A DNA stretch of 64,000 nt from Micropterus salmoides. Lineage: Eukaryota > Chordata > Actinopteri > Centrarchiformes > Centrarchidae. Shown one piece after another: positions 21,460 to 32,700 of the stretch; position 1 is the stretch's first letter; every line of letters begins with the position of its first letter. The position numbers and the translations under genes were made by a program. The DNA lies in assembly GCF_014851395.1 (NCBI RefSeq), contig NW_024040152.1, positions 16,469,308 through 16,533,307 on the forward strand, given 5' to 3'. The notes beneath the pieces were generated by a model. It was not told the DNA's origin. It worked only from the letters and a program-made list of their open reading frames with translations, and did no database searches.

Positions 21460-23000
21460 GTCCGTCCAGTCAGAGCTCACCTGCATCAGGTTCACTGAAG
21501 TCGAGCTTGGAGTCCATCATCCCCATCCTGCAGCACCTATAAAGGTGAGTGGTGTCCAGGAAAGGGTCCCTGTCCTCCAGTCTGATCAGTCCTCTGACTC
21601 CTTTTGTCTTTGTGTGCCTAGAATATCACAAGGCCTTGTCCTGTCTGCTGCTGCTCCGCAGAGAGAAGTATGACAGGAACACACCTGGAGACTCATCTTA
21701 GAGACTCCTGGGTCCCCGTTAACGTCTGTCTGTGTGTCCCAGGCCCAGTGAGGAGATGGTGAAGATGGTCCTGAGTCGTCTGTCACCCCGACGACCAGTT
21801 CACCACCAGCATCCTGAGACACTGGGTGTGCAATCACGACAACACATCATGGCCCAGCTGATCAAGAACAACAACCAGCCCCGCAAAAGACAGAGGTGAG
21901 GACAGACAGAGACGGACAGACAGAACAGAGATGAGGACAGAGGTGACACACATACAGACTTACTGATTGCTTCAGGAGGTATTGATAAACTGAAAACTGA
22001 TTGATTGTGTCTGTCTCTGCCCCAGTCTTCACTCAGACCCTGAGCCTTCAGGCTTGACAGCACGTTCAGGCCAGCTGTCCTCAAGATGAGGGAGGCACAC
22101 ACTGCGGCGACTGAGGAGCGGTTCCGTCCACCAGCAATGAGGAGAAAAGCACCTCAGTATGTAGCCCCACCTCCACCTGCTCCACTGTGTAAGACCAACC
22201 TGAATCTGTATCTTGTTCTTTGATTGGTCCGTTTAAAAACAACAACGGAAAATATGAAATTTAATATGGACAGACTGAGGCAGATGAGGACGGACTGGTG
22301 AGGACAGACTGGGACAGGTGAGGCCAGGCAGGTGAAGACAGACAAACAGGTGAGAACAGAAAGGTGAGGACAGATGGATGGGTGAGGACGAACTGAGGCA
22401 GGGGTGAGGACAGGACAGACGGACAGGTGAGGATTGAAACAAGTGGGGGCAGACAGGACAGAGGAGTACAGATGGACAAGTGTGGACAGATAGGACAGAG
22501 GTGAGGACGGTCTTTGGGTACCTGTTGAACAGCGGTTGTGTCTCCGTCCTCAGTCTTCAGAGCTCCAGCAGTAAACTGGCTCAGCTCACCCTGGAACAGA
22601 TCCTGGAGCTCATGGACAACCTGAGGCAGAGCCTGAGCAACACCAAGAACAGCTGTCAGTACACACAGGCTTATTGATTGCTTCAGGAGGATTGATAGCT
22701 GATTGATTGTGTCTGTCTCTGCCAGTCTTCACTCAGAGCCCGATCCTTCGGCTCTGCAGCATGTTCAGGCCAGCTGTGACGAGGTCCACAAGATGAGGTA
22801 CACACACTGACGGGTGACTGCGGCAGCTGATGATATTACTTCCTCCTCCTACAGGTTCAGCGACCCATTTTCCCTGGAGGAGGAGTACGAGGACTCCCAG
22901 AGCCTCCAGCCTCCTCGCCTCGCTTCCGCCCACCAACAACGAGGAGGAGAGCGCCTCCAGCAGCGCCTCGGTACATAACCCCACCTCCACCTGCTCCTCT
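21460..23000 (+). pseudogene. INTS3 C-terminal region pseudogene (right copy, partly duplicated)
   Basis: A run of decayed exons in order matches the end of Integrator complex subunit 3. About 21500-21545: SLESIIPILQHL then an in-frame stop. 21620-21665: YHKALSCLLLLRREK. 21744-21895: PSEEMVKMVLSR, a frameshift, HPDDQFTTSILRHW, an internal deletion, then IKNNNQPRKRQ. 22556-22655: SSSSKLAQLTLEQILELMDN, LRQSLSNTKNS. 22720-22798: QASCDEVHKM. 22858-22960: FSDPFSLEEEYEDS, then frame loss before the NNEEESASSSAS tail. Splice sites (ag/gt) are still visible at most edges, so this was copied as genomic DNA, not by retrotransposition. A shorter, further decayed duplicate of the last exons lies at 21980-22240. 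The upstream INTS3 exons are absent. Confidence 0.75.
22262..22505. repeat. G-rich minisatellite of 'gaggacagac/aggtgaggac' units
   Basis: Irregular tandem units of GACAGG/TGAGGACAGA between two copies of the INTS3 terminal exons. It occupies the equivalent of an INTS3 intron and continues the 'gtgaggacagacag' motif that begins after the exon at 21895. Confidence 0.8.
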
Positions 23001-23916
23001 GTGTGAGGACAACCTGAATCTGCATGTCGTTCTTTGATTGGTCCGTTTCAAAACCACATAGAAATTTGATATTTCATGTGTCTGATTTGTGAAACCAGGA
23101 AGCAGCTTTGTGTCTTCACCAAGCAGGAACCTCCAGGTTTTGAAAAGTGAAGCCTCAAACCTGCGTTCTCTCTAACAGCCAGCACTCCACTGGATCGTAT
23201 ATGGTCTCAGTCGCTAGTTTCAAGTGTTCTTCAACACAGCATGATGTTCATTTAGTAAATTATGGTCCCATTTAGAGGAAAATAGACCAGAAAGCAGGGG
23301 AGGCTTTAGGATGGGGCTACCTTGTGATTGACAAATCGCTATGTGTGACCCAAATATTGTACCCCATAGATGTTCAGGGGAGCTGAACACCTCTTCTCTT
23401 TACTGCCAGAATATTTTCCTCCTCTGGGATTCACCGTCACTTTCTGTCACTCGGACAATCAAACACTCTGAGACCTCCAGATTAAAGGAGCTGCTCTGAA
23501 AACAGCACCTGTCAGGTAGACGTCCTGCAGGTTTTCGCAGGGTCTTTAAAAGTCTAAAATATCAAAATTTAAGGCCTTAAAGTCTTAAATTCACTGACGT
23601 TTGTGTTCTAGGTCTTAAATAATTTTAAACAGGTATTTATTTTCCAACGTCTATGTAACGCTACCTCTAATGCTCATTAACATGTGTTTTCCTCCCGCGG
23701 TGGTTCTGTCGCTAGCCCAAATTGGCCGCTATTAAAATTTCTCACAGTCGTTAATGATTATCAGTAATCTAGGGTAACACTCAACGCATGTCTGTCTCCC
23801 TCTCCTCGTTCTTTAAAGGACGAGCGAATGTGAGGGAGAGAGCGGCAGAAAGTGACGGTGAAAGTTAGCGGAGGATAAGATCAGCATTAAGTTGTGAGTT
23901 TACAGCTCTGCAGCCT

Positions 23917-26424
23917 GTTGCGCCTGCGATACGTAAGTTCTACCTTAAGTTAGGGTGCAAAGTCCACACTAAACAATATGTTGAAACTAGTTAGTTTGTG
24001 TTGATGTTTGGTTGCCCAACCGAGACTTAAAGGCGCTTTTCGACCAAAAGTACCCGGGACTTTTAAGTCCCCAGATCTCTTTTCAAGGAACTAAAAGGTC
24101 CCTTCAGTGTCCGCCTGTGTCGGAGGAACAGGATGTTTAATGAGCTTTAATTACCTGCTGTAATCAGCTGGTCCGCTTGTTTTGGAGAGGAGGAGACTAA
24201 CTTCTTCTCCTTGTAGAAAATTGATAAACTCAAAACAACAACTTCTGACCCAGTATTTTAGCCTAACTCCATCAGCTGCTCGCTGTAAACACACTGCTGA
24301 ACGCTGGCTGCTGTTTACCAGCTATAAATTTAATGCCGACATACGATCTCAGGCGGACATCCGCGAGACCTGTGGATAACAAACTGGATAAAACCATCAA
24401 GTCCTTAAAATAACTTTAACGAGCTTTATTACCTGCTGTAATCAGCTGTTCAGCTGCTTTTGAAGAGGAGGACAGCGACTTCGGCTCTGTGTAGAAACTT
24501 CCTGACTGACTGACTGATCTCAGGTGGATGGCAGAGAGACGTGTAGTAAACAATAGTGGAAAATAGAGCAGTAGCAGACACACACCCGACATTCTCCAGT
24601 TAAAGCCAGTAGCCTCTACTCACCCATTCAGAAATTCACTGCAAAGCAAGCTCCGCCCCCCCCAAACTACCGGTACTTTCGGAAAGTACTACCCCGAGCA
24701 GGGTCTTTTTAGGGGGTAAAATGAAGACCCCAGAACTACATTTAGACCCTGGTCCCTCTGGTGGGAACGCAGTGAGTTCGTCCAAAGGTTCCTAGTTCCG
24801 GGGTATAGTTCCTCTGGTCGAAACGCAGCTTTAGCTACTCTCGCGTAAAGTCCATACTAATCAAAACAGTGTCACAGAAAATGATGTTTAAACATCCCAA
24901 ATCAGTGAACAGCACTATTCTTAACAGTTTATTACGGTTTTTTCATCGGTTTGTCTTTCAATGTTTTGCAATACTGAAGAGGCTAACGGCTAAAAATGGC
25001 AACAAAACACCAACAAAAAGGTACATAAACAAGGACAAATAATTATGATTAGGTGACGCGAAGTGGGCGGTGCCGGCGACTTGAAGGTCTTTTGTGTGAG
25101 TTGAAAATTTCCAACTCGATTGAGAGAGTTGATGACGCTGTGTTGCAATAGCCTATCGGCGTTGAGATGGTCTGGACATCACTAACGTTGATGAAACCCT
25201 CCCTTTCACAACACAAGATTCCAAACATGGCGGCGTTTGTTTATCCGGCATGTTTCAGACTTCCACAACATGTACAAAGCTGCAATCTTAAAAATATCAG
25301 CCATGGTCGACAGTAAATAACGACGGCGCTGGGAGATGTTGTTTATGATGTAGCAGTACTTCCTCACTTCTTTCCCGGAAGAGGAGGAGAACTTTCACGG
25401 GTTCTAATCACCTTCTCTGTGTGTGTGTGTGTGTGAGGAAAGTGTCGCGAGGATTAAATTCGCATTTTGTCTGAAAGGACCATTAATCTACAGCTTCTAA
25501 CAGTGACATTGAGTGAAACTGTTAACTACAACATAGACGTAATTTAACGGTGCCTGTAACGAACGGTAAAGTATAACTGGCAGATGAAATTGTAACATAA
25601 CTTAGGAGCCATTATATATTTGGGGGACATGTCCCCTTCATATTTCAAAATCTATGTTTTGTCCAGCCCACTTTTGTCCGGCGATTTCGGACTTGGCTAG
25701 GCAAGAAGGTTTACTATGAGGGACTAGTCAGTCAATCACACACTGCATCAGACTGAATTAAACGGTTGAAACGTGGACAAAAATCACGTAGGCCCATAGA
25801 AAACATCCGACACAACGTAAAGGAGGTGCTGAAAAGTTAAGGGAGAAATAAATAAGAGTTTGCTAGAGGCCTCAATATTACAGACTTTTCTTCTGTGCTG
25901 CTGTTATCACAGCCTACCTGAAGACGGTAGTGAGGGTGCCTGCAGCAAGGTGGGTAATAACCTGTTACAAGTAATGCAGATTTGCAAAATAAATAAAAAT
26001 AACTCATTGCCTTTTCATGTACCTTTATTTATATTTTTACTCCAATATTTTCTTTGGGCCAATAATCTACATTTTCAATTCATAACTTAACCAGTCTGTG
26101 ATCTGAATTTTGCTTCATTAACTGAAACAAGCTGTCAGGCTGTGTGCGCTCGGTTACACAGAAGAGCCTGATATAATTTGCTCCTCCTGATCCCAGTCAC
26201 CCCACCTTTCAAGACGATGCGCCATGACAACCACTTGACTACTTTATGGAGGACTTTACACCTATTAAGGACTAGGTGTAAGATTTAAGTTGTAACTTAT
26301 GTCTACGTTGGATGTATCTCAGCTGGTGCGGCTCTTAAAACATTAGTAGCACGTAAACTCCAACTTAAGTTAGAAATTACGTTCAAACTAGGCTAAGTTT
26401 GAACTTACACATAGTTGGTGCAAC
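23917..26424. mobile_element. 2.5-kb TIR element present only in the right arm
   Basis: The left arm runs straight from 'ttacagctctg' to 'tcctttactgtacatctt', whereas the right arm is split here. The inserted block begins 'gttgcgcctgcgatacgtaa' and ends, inverted, 'gttgcaccaactatgtgtaa', a diverged terminal inverted repeat. No transposase was recognised. A Harbinger-like MITE is nested at 24030-24830. The exact target duplication is unclear. Confidence 0.6.
24030..24830. mobile_element. Harbinger-type MITE with TTA target duplication
   Basis: Flanked by TTA on both sides (24027-24029, 24831-24833). The left end 'aaggcgcttttcgaccaaaa' pairs with the right end 'ctctggtcgaaacgcagct'. The interior has 'gtacccgggacttttaagtc' and 'ggtacttt..gaaagtact' palindromes. 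This is a common teleost element, nested within the larger TIR element. Confidence 0.75.
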
Positions 26425-26561
26425 CCAGTGCTGTCCTCTACTGTGCATCTTAAATTAAAAAGAGGACTGTGTTGACCACGGAGGAGCTGAGGTAACGTTA
26501 TTCCTTTTAAGCTAATGAGGAGATTATTCCTTTGGATTTTGATGTACAAATAAAATGCTTG

Positions 26562-27466
26562 TGTCACATTCTGCCTGTCGGCCATGTTTTAGTTTGGCCT
26601 TCTGTGAGGTTTTATTACATTTGATCAGTTCAGTGTCTGTTGTTTAGTATGTTGGGTTTTAGGGTTCAGTCCGGTCTGTTGTCCTGTGTCCAGTCTGTTA
26701 ATGTCATTGTGAGCTCTGCCTGATTTGTCATCCATTTGGTGTTTATCTCCCTGTGTTTACCTGTTCAGTTATCTTAGTCTGTGGTTGAGTTTGTCAGTGT
26801 TGTCCTGTTACCTTGTTGTCCTTAGCCTCTCTGTGCAGTTGGTCCATATTTTCTGTTTGTGGTTTTGGTTCCTGGTCTTGTTCATTTACTGGTTCTGTTT
26901 AGCTCACTTCGTACCTGTCTGTCATGTATTCTGTGTAGCTATGTTATTCATCTGCATCTTTAAGTTTACTTAGTATCCGTCTTGTCTCTTAGGTTTAGCT
27001 CTGCATCTCAGCCCTGTGTCCTAGTTGTGTCTCAGTTCATGTCTTAGTGTTTACTTTTGGTCTGTGTACTTGTGTGTTCTGGGTTAACTGTCTCTCTGCT
27101 GGCCTGCCTCTCTGTTACCCCCTGTTGTCTCTGCCTGACTTCCTGCCCTTCTCTCTGTTTTCCTGCTGTCTCTGCCTGCTTCGTTAACCCGATCCCAGTC
27201 ACCTGTGTTGCTCCATCCCAGCTCGTTAACCCATGTGTGCTTATATATTTGTTTGTTTCCTCAGTTTGTGTCCGGTCATTGTAGTGTTCTTACTCAGTCA
27301 TGTTCGTGTGGAAGAGTGTTCTGTCAGCCTGCTGGATTTTCCCGTCCACTGCCTGTAAGCCTGTTACCTTTCATTTGGATTAAAGACCCTGAACTGCATC
27401 TGCTCTGCCTTGGTGTCTTGCATTTGGGCTCTCACCTTCTCTGCACTCACCCACGGAATTGTGACA
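26562..27466 (+). mobile_element. Solo LTR (905 bp) of the same retrotransposon family
   Basis: TGTCAC...GTGACA ends with a perfect 5-bp target duplication GCTTG (26557-26561 and 27467-27471). Near the 3' end it has 'ggattaaagaccctgaactg', with ATTAAA as a likely polyadenylation signal, and 'gtcttgcatttgggctctca'. The left arm (about 13210) has the unoccupied site. It lies in opposite orientation to the 11113-12186 copy. Confidence 0.85.
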
Positions 27467-28027
27467 GCTTGTAAAAATACAGAAGGGAGGTGGTTCTCAT
27501 GTTGCCTATTTGTTTAACTTCTACAAATTAATAAAGCAGCAAATTCAGACACAGAAAGCAAACATGAATGATCCTATCTGTAATGATTCTGAGGTCATGT
27601 TTTCCTGCCATTAGAAAGTGGTGAGGCTCAAAACCGCTTGGTGCTGCGCAATGAATGTAAAATCATTGTGGAGAGCATCAAAACTAAACAAATTCATTTT
27701 CCCAGGTCTAATGATTATAATTGAACCCCAGTAGACTTATTTAGCAAGTTTAGCTTTTGGGGTGTAGTTTGTTCCAAACCTGATCTAGATTTTCCTACTT
27801 ATTCACAATGTGGTAATAACTGTTACAAAATTTTGTGGAATTGTGTATTTCTTTATTGGGAAAACATAATTTTTTGGGGGGGGAGGACCCCCTATGTCCA
27901 TACAGAAATACAATCTTATTTTTTTTTACATTATACCACGCTGTGAAAACCTGTTTTTAATCCCCATTATTTCAATTATTTGTAAATGTGTGTGCTTTGT
28001 GCCTGCCTCGACTTCTGCACTCACTCA

Positions 28028-28029
<2 letters not shown>

Positions 28030-28058
<29 letters not shown>
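28030..28058. repeat. CA microsatellite
   Basis: Uninterrupted (CA)n preceded by TCAC units, inside right-arm sequence that has no left-arm partner. Confidence 0.95.
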
Positions 28059-28060
<2 letters not shown>

Positions 28061-28828
28061 TTACCTCTGGTCTCTCAAACACACCGGCTTTCCCTGCTTC
28101 TGTCTCCCTGTCTGCTCCCATGAGTTTATCCATCATCAGTAGGTTATGTTTTATAAAGTCCCTGAAAAGACACAAAGTAAGTAATAAATTATTATTTTTT
28201 ATTTAGCTTAAGATTCAAGTTATTAACACTTAACGCCAAAAAATCTCATTAAGAATCTGGAAATAGAGAATGTTCGACATTATTGCAAAAAAGAATGAAA
28301 ACAAATTATCAAAATTGTTGCTAGTTAATTATCAGATCAAGAGGTACTTAGTCTATTCAGCGTTATTCAAGATGTGCCTTATTTTCTGTCTGTTAAATGT
28401 ACAAATGACAGAAGATGTAAGAATACACTACTAATAAAGAGAACTTGAATTGTAATAATGGACTTGTATTCGTATTTTTCAGGACTACTATCTGAAAATG
28501 GGCATTTTGTAAATTTTAAGTTGACTAGTAGTTATTTTGTTGAGTGAGTTTCCATTAGTATTTGAGTCTAGCACAATAGATTTTTTTTGAGTAGATTTCC
28601 CTCAGAGTATAAGTTGTGCACAATTATATTTATTGAGTAAAGAATAAGTGGAATTTAATTTTAATAAGCATCAGTGTAATTAAGTATGCAGAAATTAAAG
28701 TAAATTAAAGTATTATATTTAAGTTAAAGTGAAGTTAAAAATATTTTTACTACTACTTAAAAAGTTTGAGGGAATCAGTTTCCACAAATATTTTGAGCAT
28801 TCTGAACTTATTCGGGTTTACAGTGTAA

Positions 28829-29767
28829 TCTTGGTCATCGGAATATTACTTGCTGAAGGAAATGCATAAAGCCACAATTCCCCTGTCTCTGATCAACTAC
28901 TACACTTCTTTCCTGTTGTCAAAAAAGGTCCATTTAGGATATGCACAGCTTTTGCCCTACATGATCAGTTTAATTATTTTGCCATGGAAATTTCCCATTA
29001 AACTTTCCCATGCATCACACAGTTCATGTCTGAGAAACAGATGGAAACCAAGTTGGCTAAATGATAATAAATGTAAACCAGTAACCTCCTTAATAGCAAT
29101 AATATTCTTAATCAGGGCGAAGCAATGCGTTTGCCTATTGGCTCCAAAATACCAAGGAATTAAATGTGGTTACCAACACATTTAGGGGTTCTTGTGGTAT
29201 AGTGAGAATGTAATACTGGAGTGGCCTAATGCTTAAAAAAATCCATTGCAACTAAAGAGTTTGCTTTCAGTAATACTGCTGGATTAATTGAGAAAATCAG
29301 CCAATTTTATTAATATCAAGGAAACACTATTGATAGCGAGTTAAATGACAAGTACAACGGAGTTCCTCCACTGCATACGGTGCGGTTAAGTCTTTTTTCC
29401 CGGAGGGGCAAAGCTATGACATCACAACAACGTGATTGGCCAGTTGTAATAATGGTCCTGGAGCAACATTAATATGTGATATTGTAGGAACAACAACACC
29501 AACACGGCGACATCAGATCGTCCCTCCTCCCCGACGAGTCGACTCGCTGCTTCGAGACAAGCATCGCGGAATCAACGTGTGCGCATCAGCGTATGCGCAA
29601 CAGCACACGCCAAGCAGAGAAAACAACCGACAGCAAATCTGTAGTAACGGTTCACCAGTCAAGGCCCAGGGTTGCTTTCCCTCGGTACGACTGATAACCT
29701 GCCCCTGGCTTTCCCCCAGAAAAAGGGGGGTTTAGTTGTATCGCAGAAACGCTTTGATCGTGGAAGC
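28829..29767. promoter_or_regulatory. trim46 upstream and probable 5' UTR
   Basis: From the edge of the inverted duplication to the trim46 start. The last 300 bp are clearly richer in CpG ('cgtccctcctccccgacgag', 'caagcatcgcggaatcaacg') and probably hold the core promoter and 5' UTR. The rest is AT-rich without a gene. Confidence 0.45.
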
Positions 29768-32700
29768 ATGGCAGAAGCTACAGAACTAGAAACCTTTACC
29801 TCTATCATGGACGCGCTGGTTCGCATTAGTGTAAGTATGACGCTCATTTTATTACGTTATTTATTTCAACCACGTGTGCTATTTTAAACCAGACATTATC
29901 TTTTGTCATCCACCTTCATATATAAACGCGCAGTGTATTCATATGTCCTCGATCTCGACCCATCTGAGTGCACAGCTTGCGTATGTGATGGAGGAATGTG
30001 AGGCACATTTCTTTCTTTTTGACATCTGTGGAATCAAAGAGAGGTTTTGGCAAAGCTCTGGCACTGTGGGTGGAAACATGAAAGCAAGGCCACAGATAGC
30101 GTATATCCTACACAAAATGCAAACCTTGTAGCAGCATTGGATGGAGCAAGTTATTATAACCAAAGAAATATGTTGGCTAACAGTAGCTTCAAATGCACAG
30201 GATGAGAAGGCAGAGGTGGTGAGTGTTGTCATAGAAACGGGATGCTGCGTTTAGTAGCTGCAACACTGGAACAGGGCCCTCCACAACCGGTAACACTTGC
30301 TAAAGCTGAGGCCTGCAGCCACAAAGTCTTATTGATTTGAAATTTGTCCCCCCCCTCAAGATTAAAGCTCTCATACTCAGTTACCAAACCATGGTGTCCT
30401 ATGCTAATAATTATTCTGCATCTGCATTTCATATTCATTCGTATTAACGGGGACTGGCTAACACCCGAAGTCAGGAAAATCAATTTTTTCCTCCACATTT
30501 GCCACCCTCCCTGTGCTCTGTATATCCAACATCAGCCCATTTAACCATTTTCTGCTGCAGCTCCCCTTCTCGCTCTTGACTCCTACACATCTCATATACA
30601 TTTCTTCTCAGGTCACAGGAGGTGCAGAATGTAAAGAGCAGTGGATTCTTTATTTATTCTAGTGACTCAGCCTTTATCGAATCTGACTCCTCACTCAGTT
30701 CTCTTCTTGAACTTCTCCTGTCCTCTCCTCTCCAGTCCAACATGAAGAGTATGGAACAGGAGCTGCATTGCCCGGTGTGTGATGAGATGGCGAAGCAGCC
30801 CATCCTTCTGCCATGCCAGCATAGTGTGTGTCTGCTGTGTGCGGCTGAGGTATTGGTACAAAGAGGTTATCCTCCTCCAGACCTCCCTCCAGAGCCCAAC
30901 TCGCCTGCCTCCACGCCCAACACCCGCTCCCCACGGCAGGCACGAAGACCCACGCCCAGGACTCCTGACCGCCTGGAACGGGTCCTCAGAACAGGTGGAG
31001 GAAGGATGTGGAGATTATGTGTGTGCTTGTGTGTTTGGTGCTGCTGATGGGGAATTTCCAGTGGGTCTAGCAAGAGGCTTTGCTCATGTGCGAGAGAAAA
31101 ACTGAATGATCTCAGCATTAAGCTACCTAAGAGTGACAGCATCATTTAAAAAAAAGATGATGATGGTGTGATATGACGCCACTGTCCTGTTACACCCAGA
31201 GCTTTATGTATTAATGTCATGACTTATTTAAGTGCATGTGGAGCAAGGGCCACAGAGGCAGAGAGTTAAGGAGGCAGAAAAGGCAATAAGCATCAGTCGA
31301 GCAGGTGTGTTTTCAGAGTGTGTGTAAGCCTCACAGTGAACTAACCTTTATTTATCACTGTTCTCTCTTTATCTCTTTATATATGTCTATATATATATAT
31401 GTAGAGATTTCGAATCTATATCTACAGTATATCTCTGTTTATATTTATTTATATGTGTGTGTGAAGGACAACCAAGAGTTCTGCTTTTTACCTTCTTTCA
31501 GCAGTCTCTCTTAATTCCTTCATTAACGGCCTCCATGACTCCATGCCAATCTTCCATTGGACAAACACTCACTTTTTTCTCCTCTATATCTCCGTCCATG
31601 TCTCTTTCTCTTTCATTTCCTCTCCTCTTCACCTGCATCCTTCTCCCAGTGTGCGGGACATACCCAGGGCGTAGGCGGAAGGACACGGCCCCTCCCCCCA
31701 TGTTGTTCCCCTGCCCTTCCTGTCAGCAGGACGTGGAGCTCGGAGAGAAAGGCCTGACAGACTGCCTCCGCAACCTCACACTGGAGCGGATTGTGGAGAG
31801 GTATGCGTATGCACAAACACCATGGATACAGTATGTGCTGTAGCAGACAGAGACGCAATCAGGTGTAGTCAGAGCTGATACTGTTGTCTCAAACATGACT
31901 TGTGGTGTATTGTTATTTCATCATCAGCGCAACAGTAATCAGAAACAAAGTAATCAGGGGTTTAGAGGAAAAAAAAGTCCTTTTACCAATCCTGCAGGCA
32001 ATGAAAAACGACAGCAAATGAAGGGCTTAGTCAGTACTGTTTTATAAATGAGACAGGAAATCATTTGCTGGAATGAGTTTCAATAATGAATCTTTCCTTT
32101 ACTCCTGATCCAAGGCTAAACCTCAGAGCAGAGATTGCAGGGACAGCTCAAAAACTGCAGTGTACTGTACGACAACAACTGCGCTAAAATGGCTCAATTT
32201 TCTTTTGCCAAAGTTTTATTGAGGAAGTTTGCAGTGAAAATTCTCCTCATCCTTCTTTAATGTTAATAATCCTCATCTCTTATCAGTTCAAGTAGTGAAG
32301 ATCAAAGTGAGAGAAGCTGCTTTTTAAAAAAAGTGTTCTGAGATGCAGAGAGAGAGTTATGGGCATAGGCAGTTTCCCAGTTCCACATGCAGCAGTTTAA
32401 TGAGTGCAGCTGCTTCCTCCCTAGGCAGTGGTTGTGTTGGTCAGGAAAGTGTGACGGTGCATGTTTTACTGCGCAGGATGCACTAACAAGGCAGCTGCTG
32501 GTGGTGATATATCCAGGTCAGGCAGTAAAAGAGGTGGACTCCTAACTACTGAAAAGAGAGCAGGGCAAACGCGGATGAGCTCAATCTGTCCTTTCTTAAG
32601 TTTAAAGGACTCCTTCTGTCTTGCTTTCCTTTCTGCTGCAGAATCCCTTTAGCCCAGCCTTATCTCACTGCCCCTCTGTCTGCCCTTTAGGTACAGGCAC

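Larger units (their letters stand above)
22764..28828. repeat. Right arm of the large inverted duplication
   Basis: Inverted partner of 10662-14770. It is longer because it carries a 2.5-kb TIR element (23917-26424) and a 905-bp solo LTR (26562-27466). About 260 bp present at 13540-13790 in the left arm is missing here near 23728. A stretch at 27770-28205 is unrelated to the left arm. Confidence 0.88.

Noticed and set aside
14771..22763. CRISPR array or phage-like system in the repeat-rich spacer.
   Set aside because: The DNA is vertebrate nuclear sequence; the repeats are transposon ends and minisatellite units, without regular spacers.
26725..27474. Overlapping hydrophobic open frames that resemble membrane proteins.
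   Set aside because: They fall inside the second solo LTR, which is TG/CT-rich and so yields Leu/Val/Cys-rich frames by composition.
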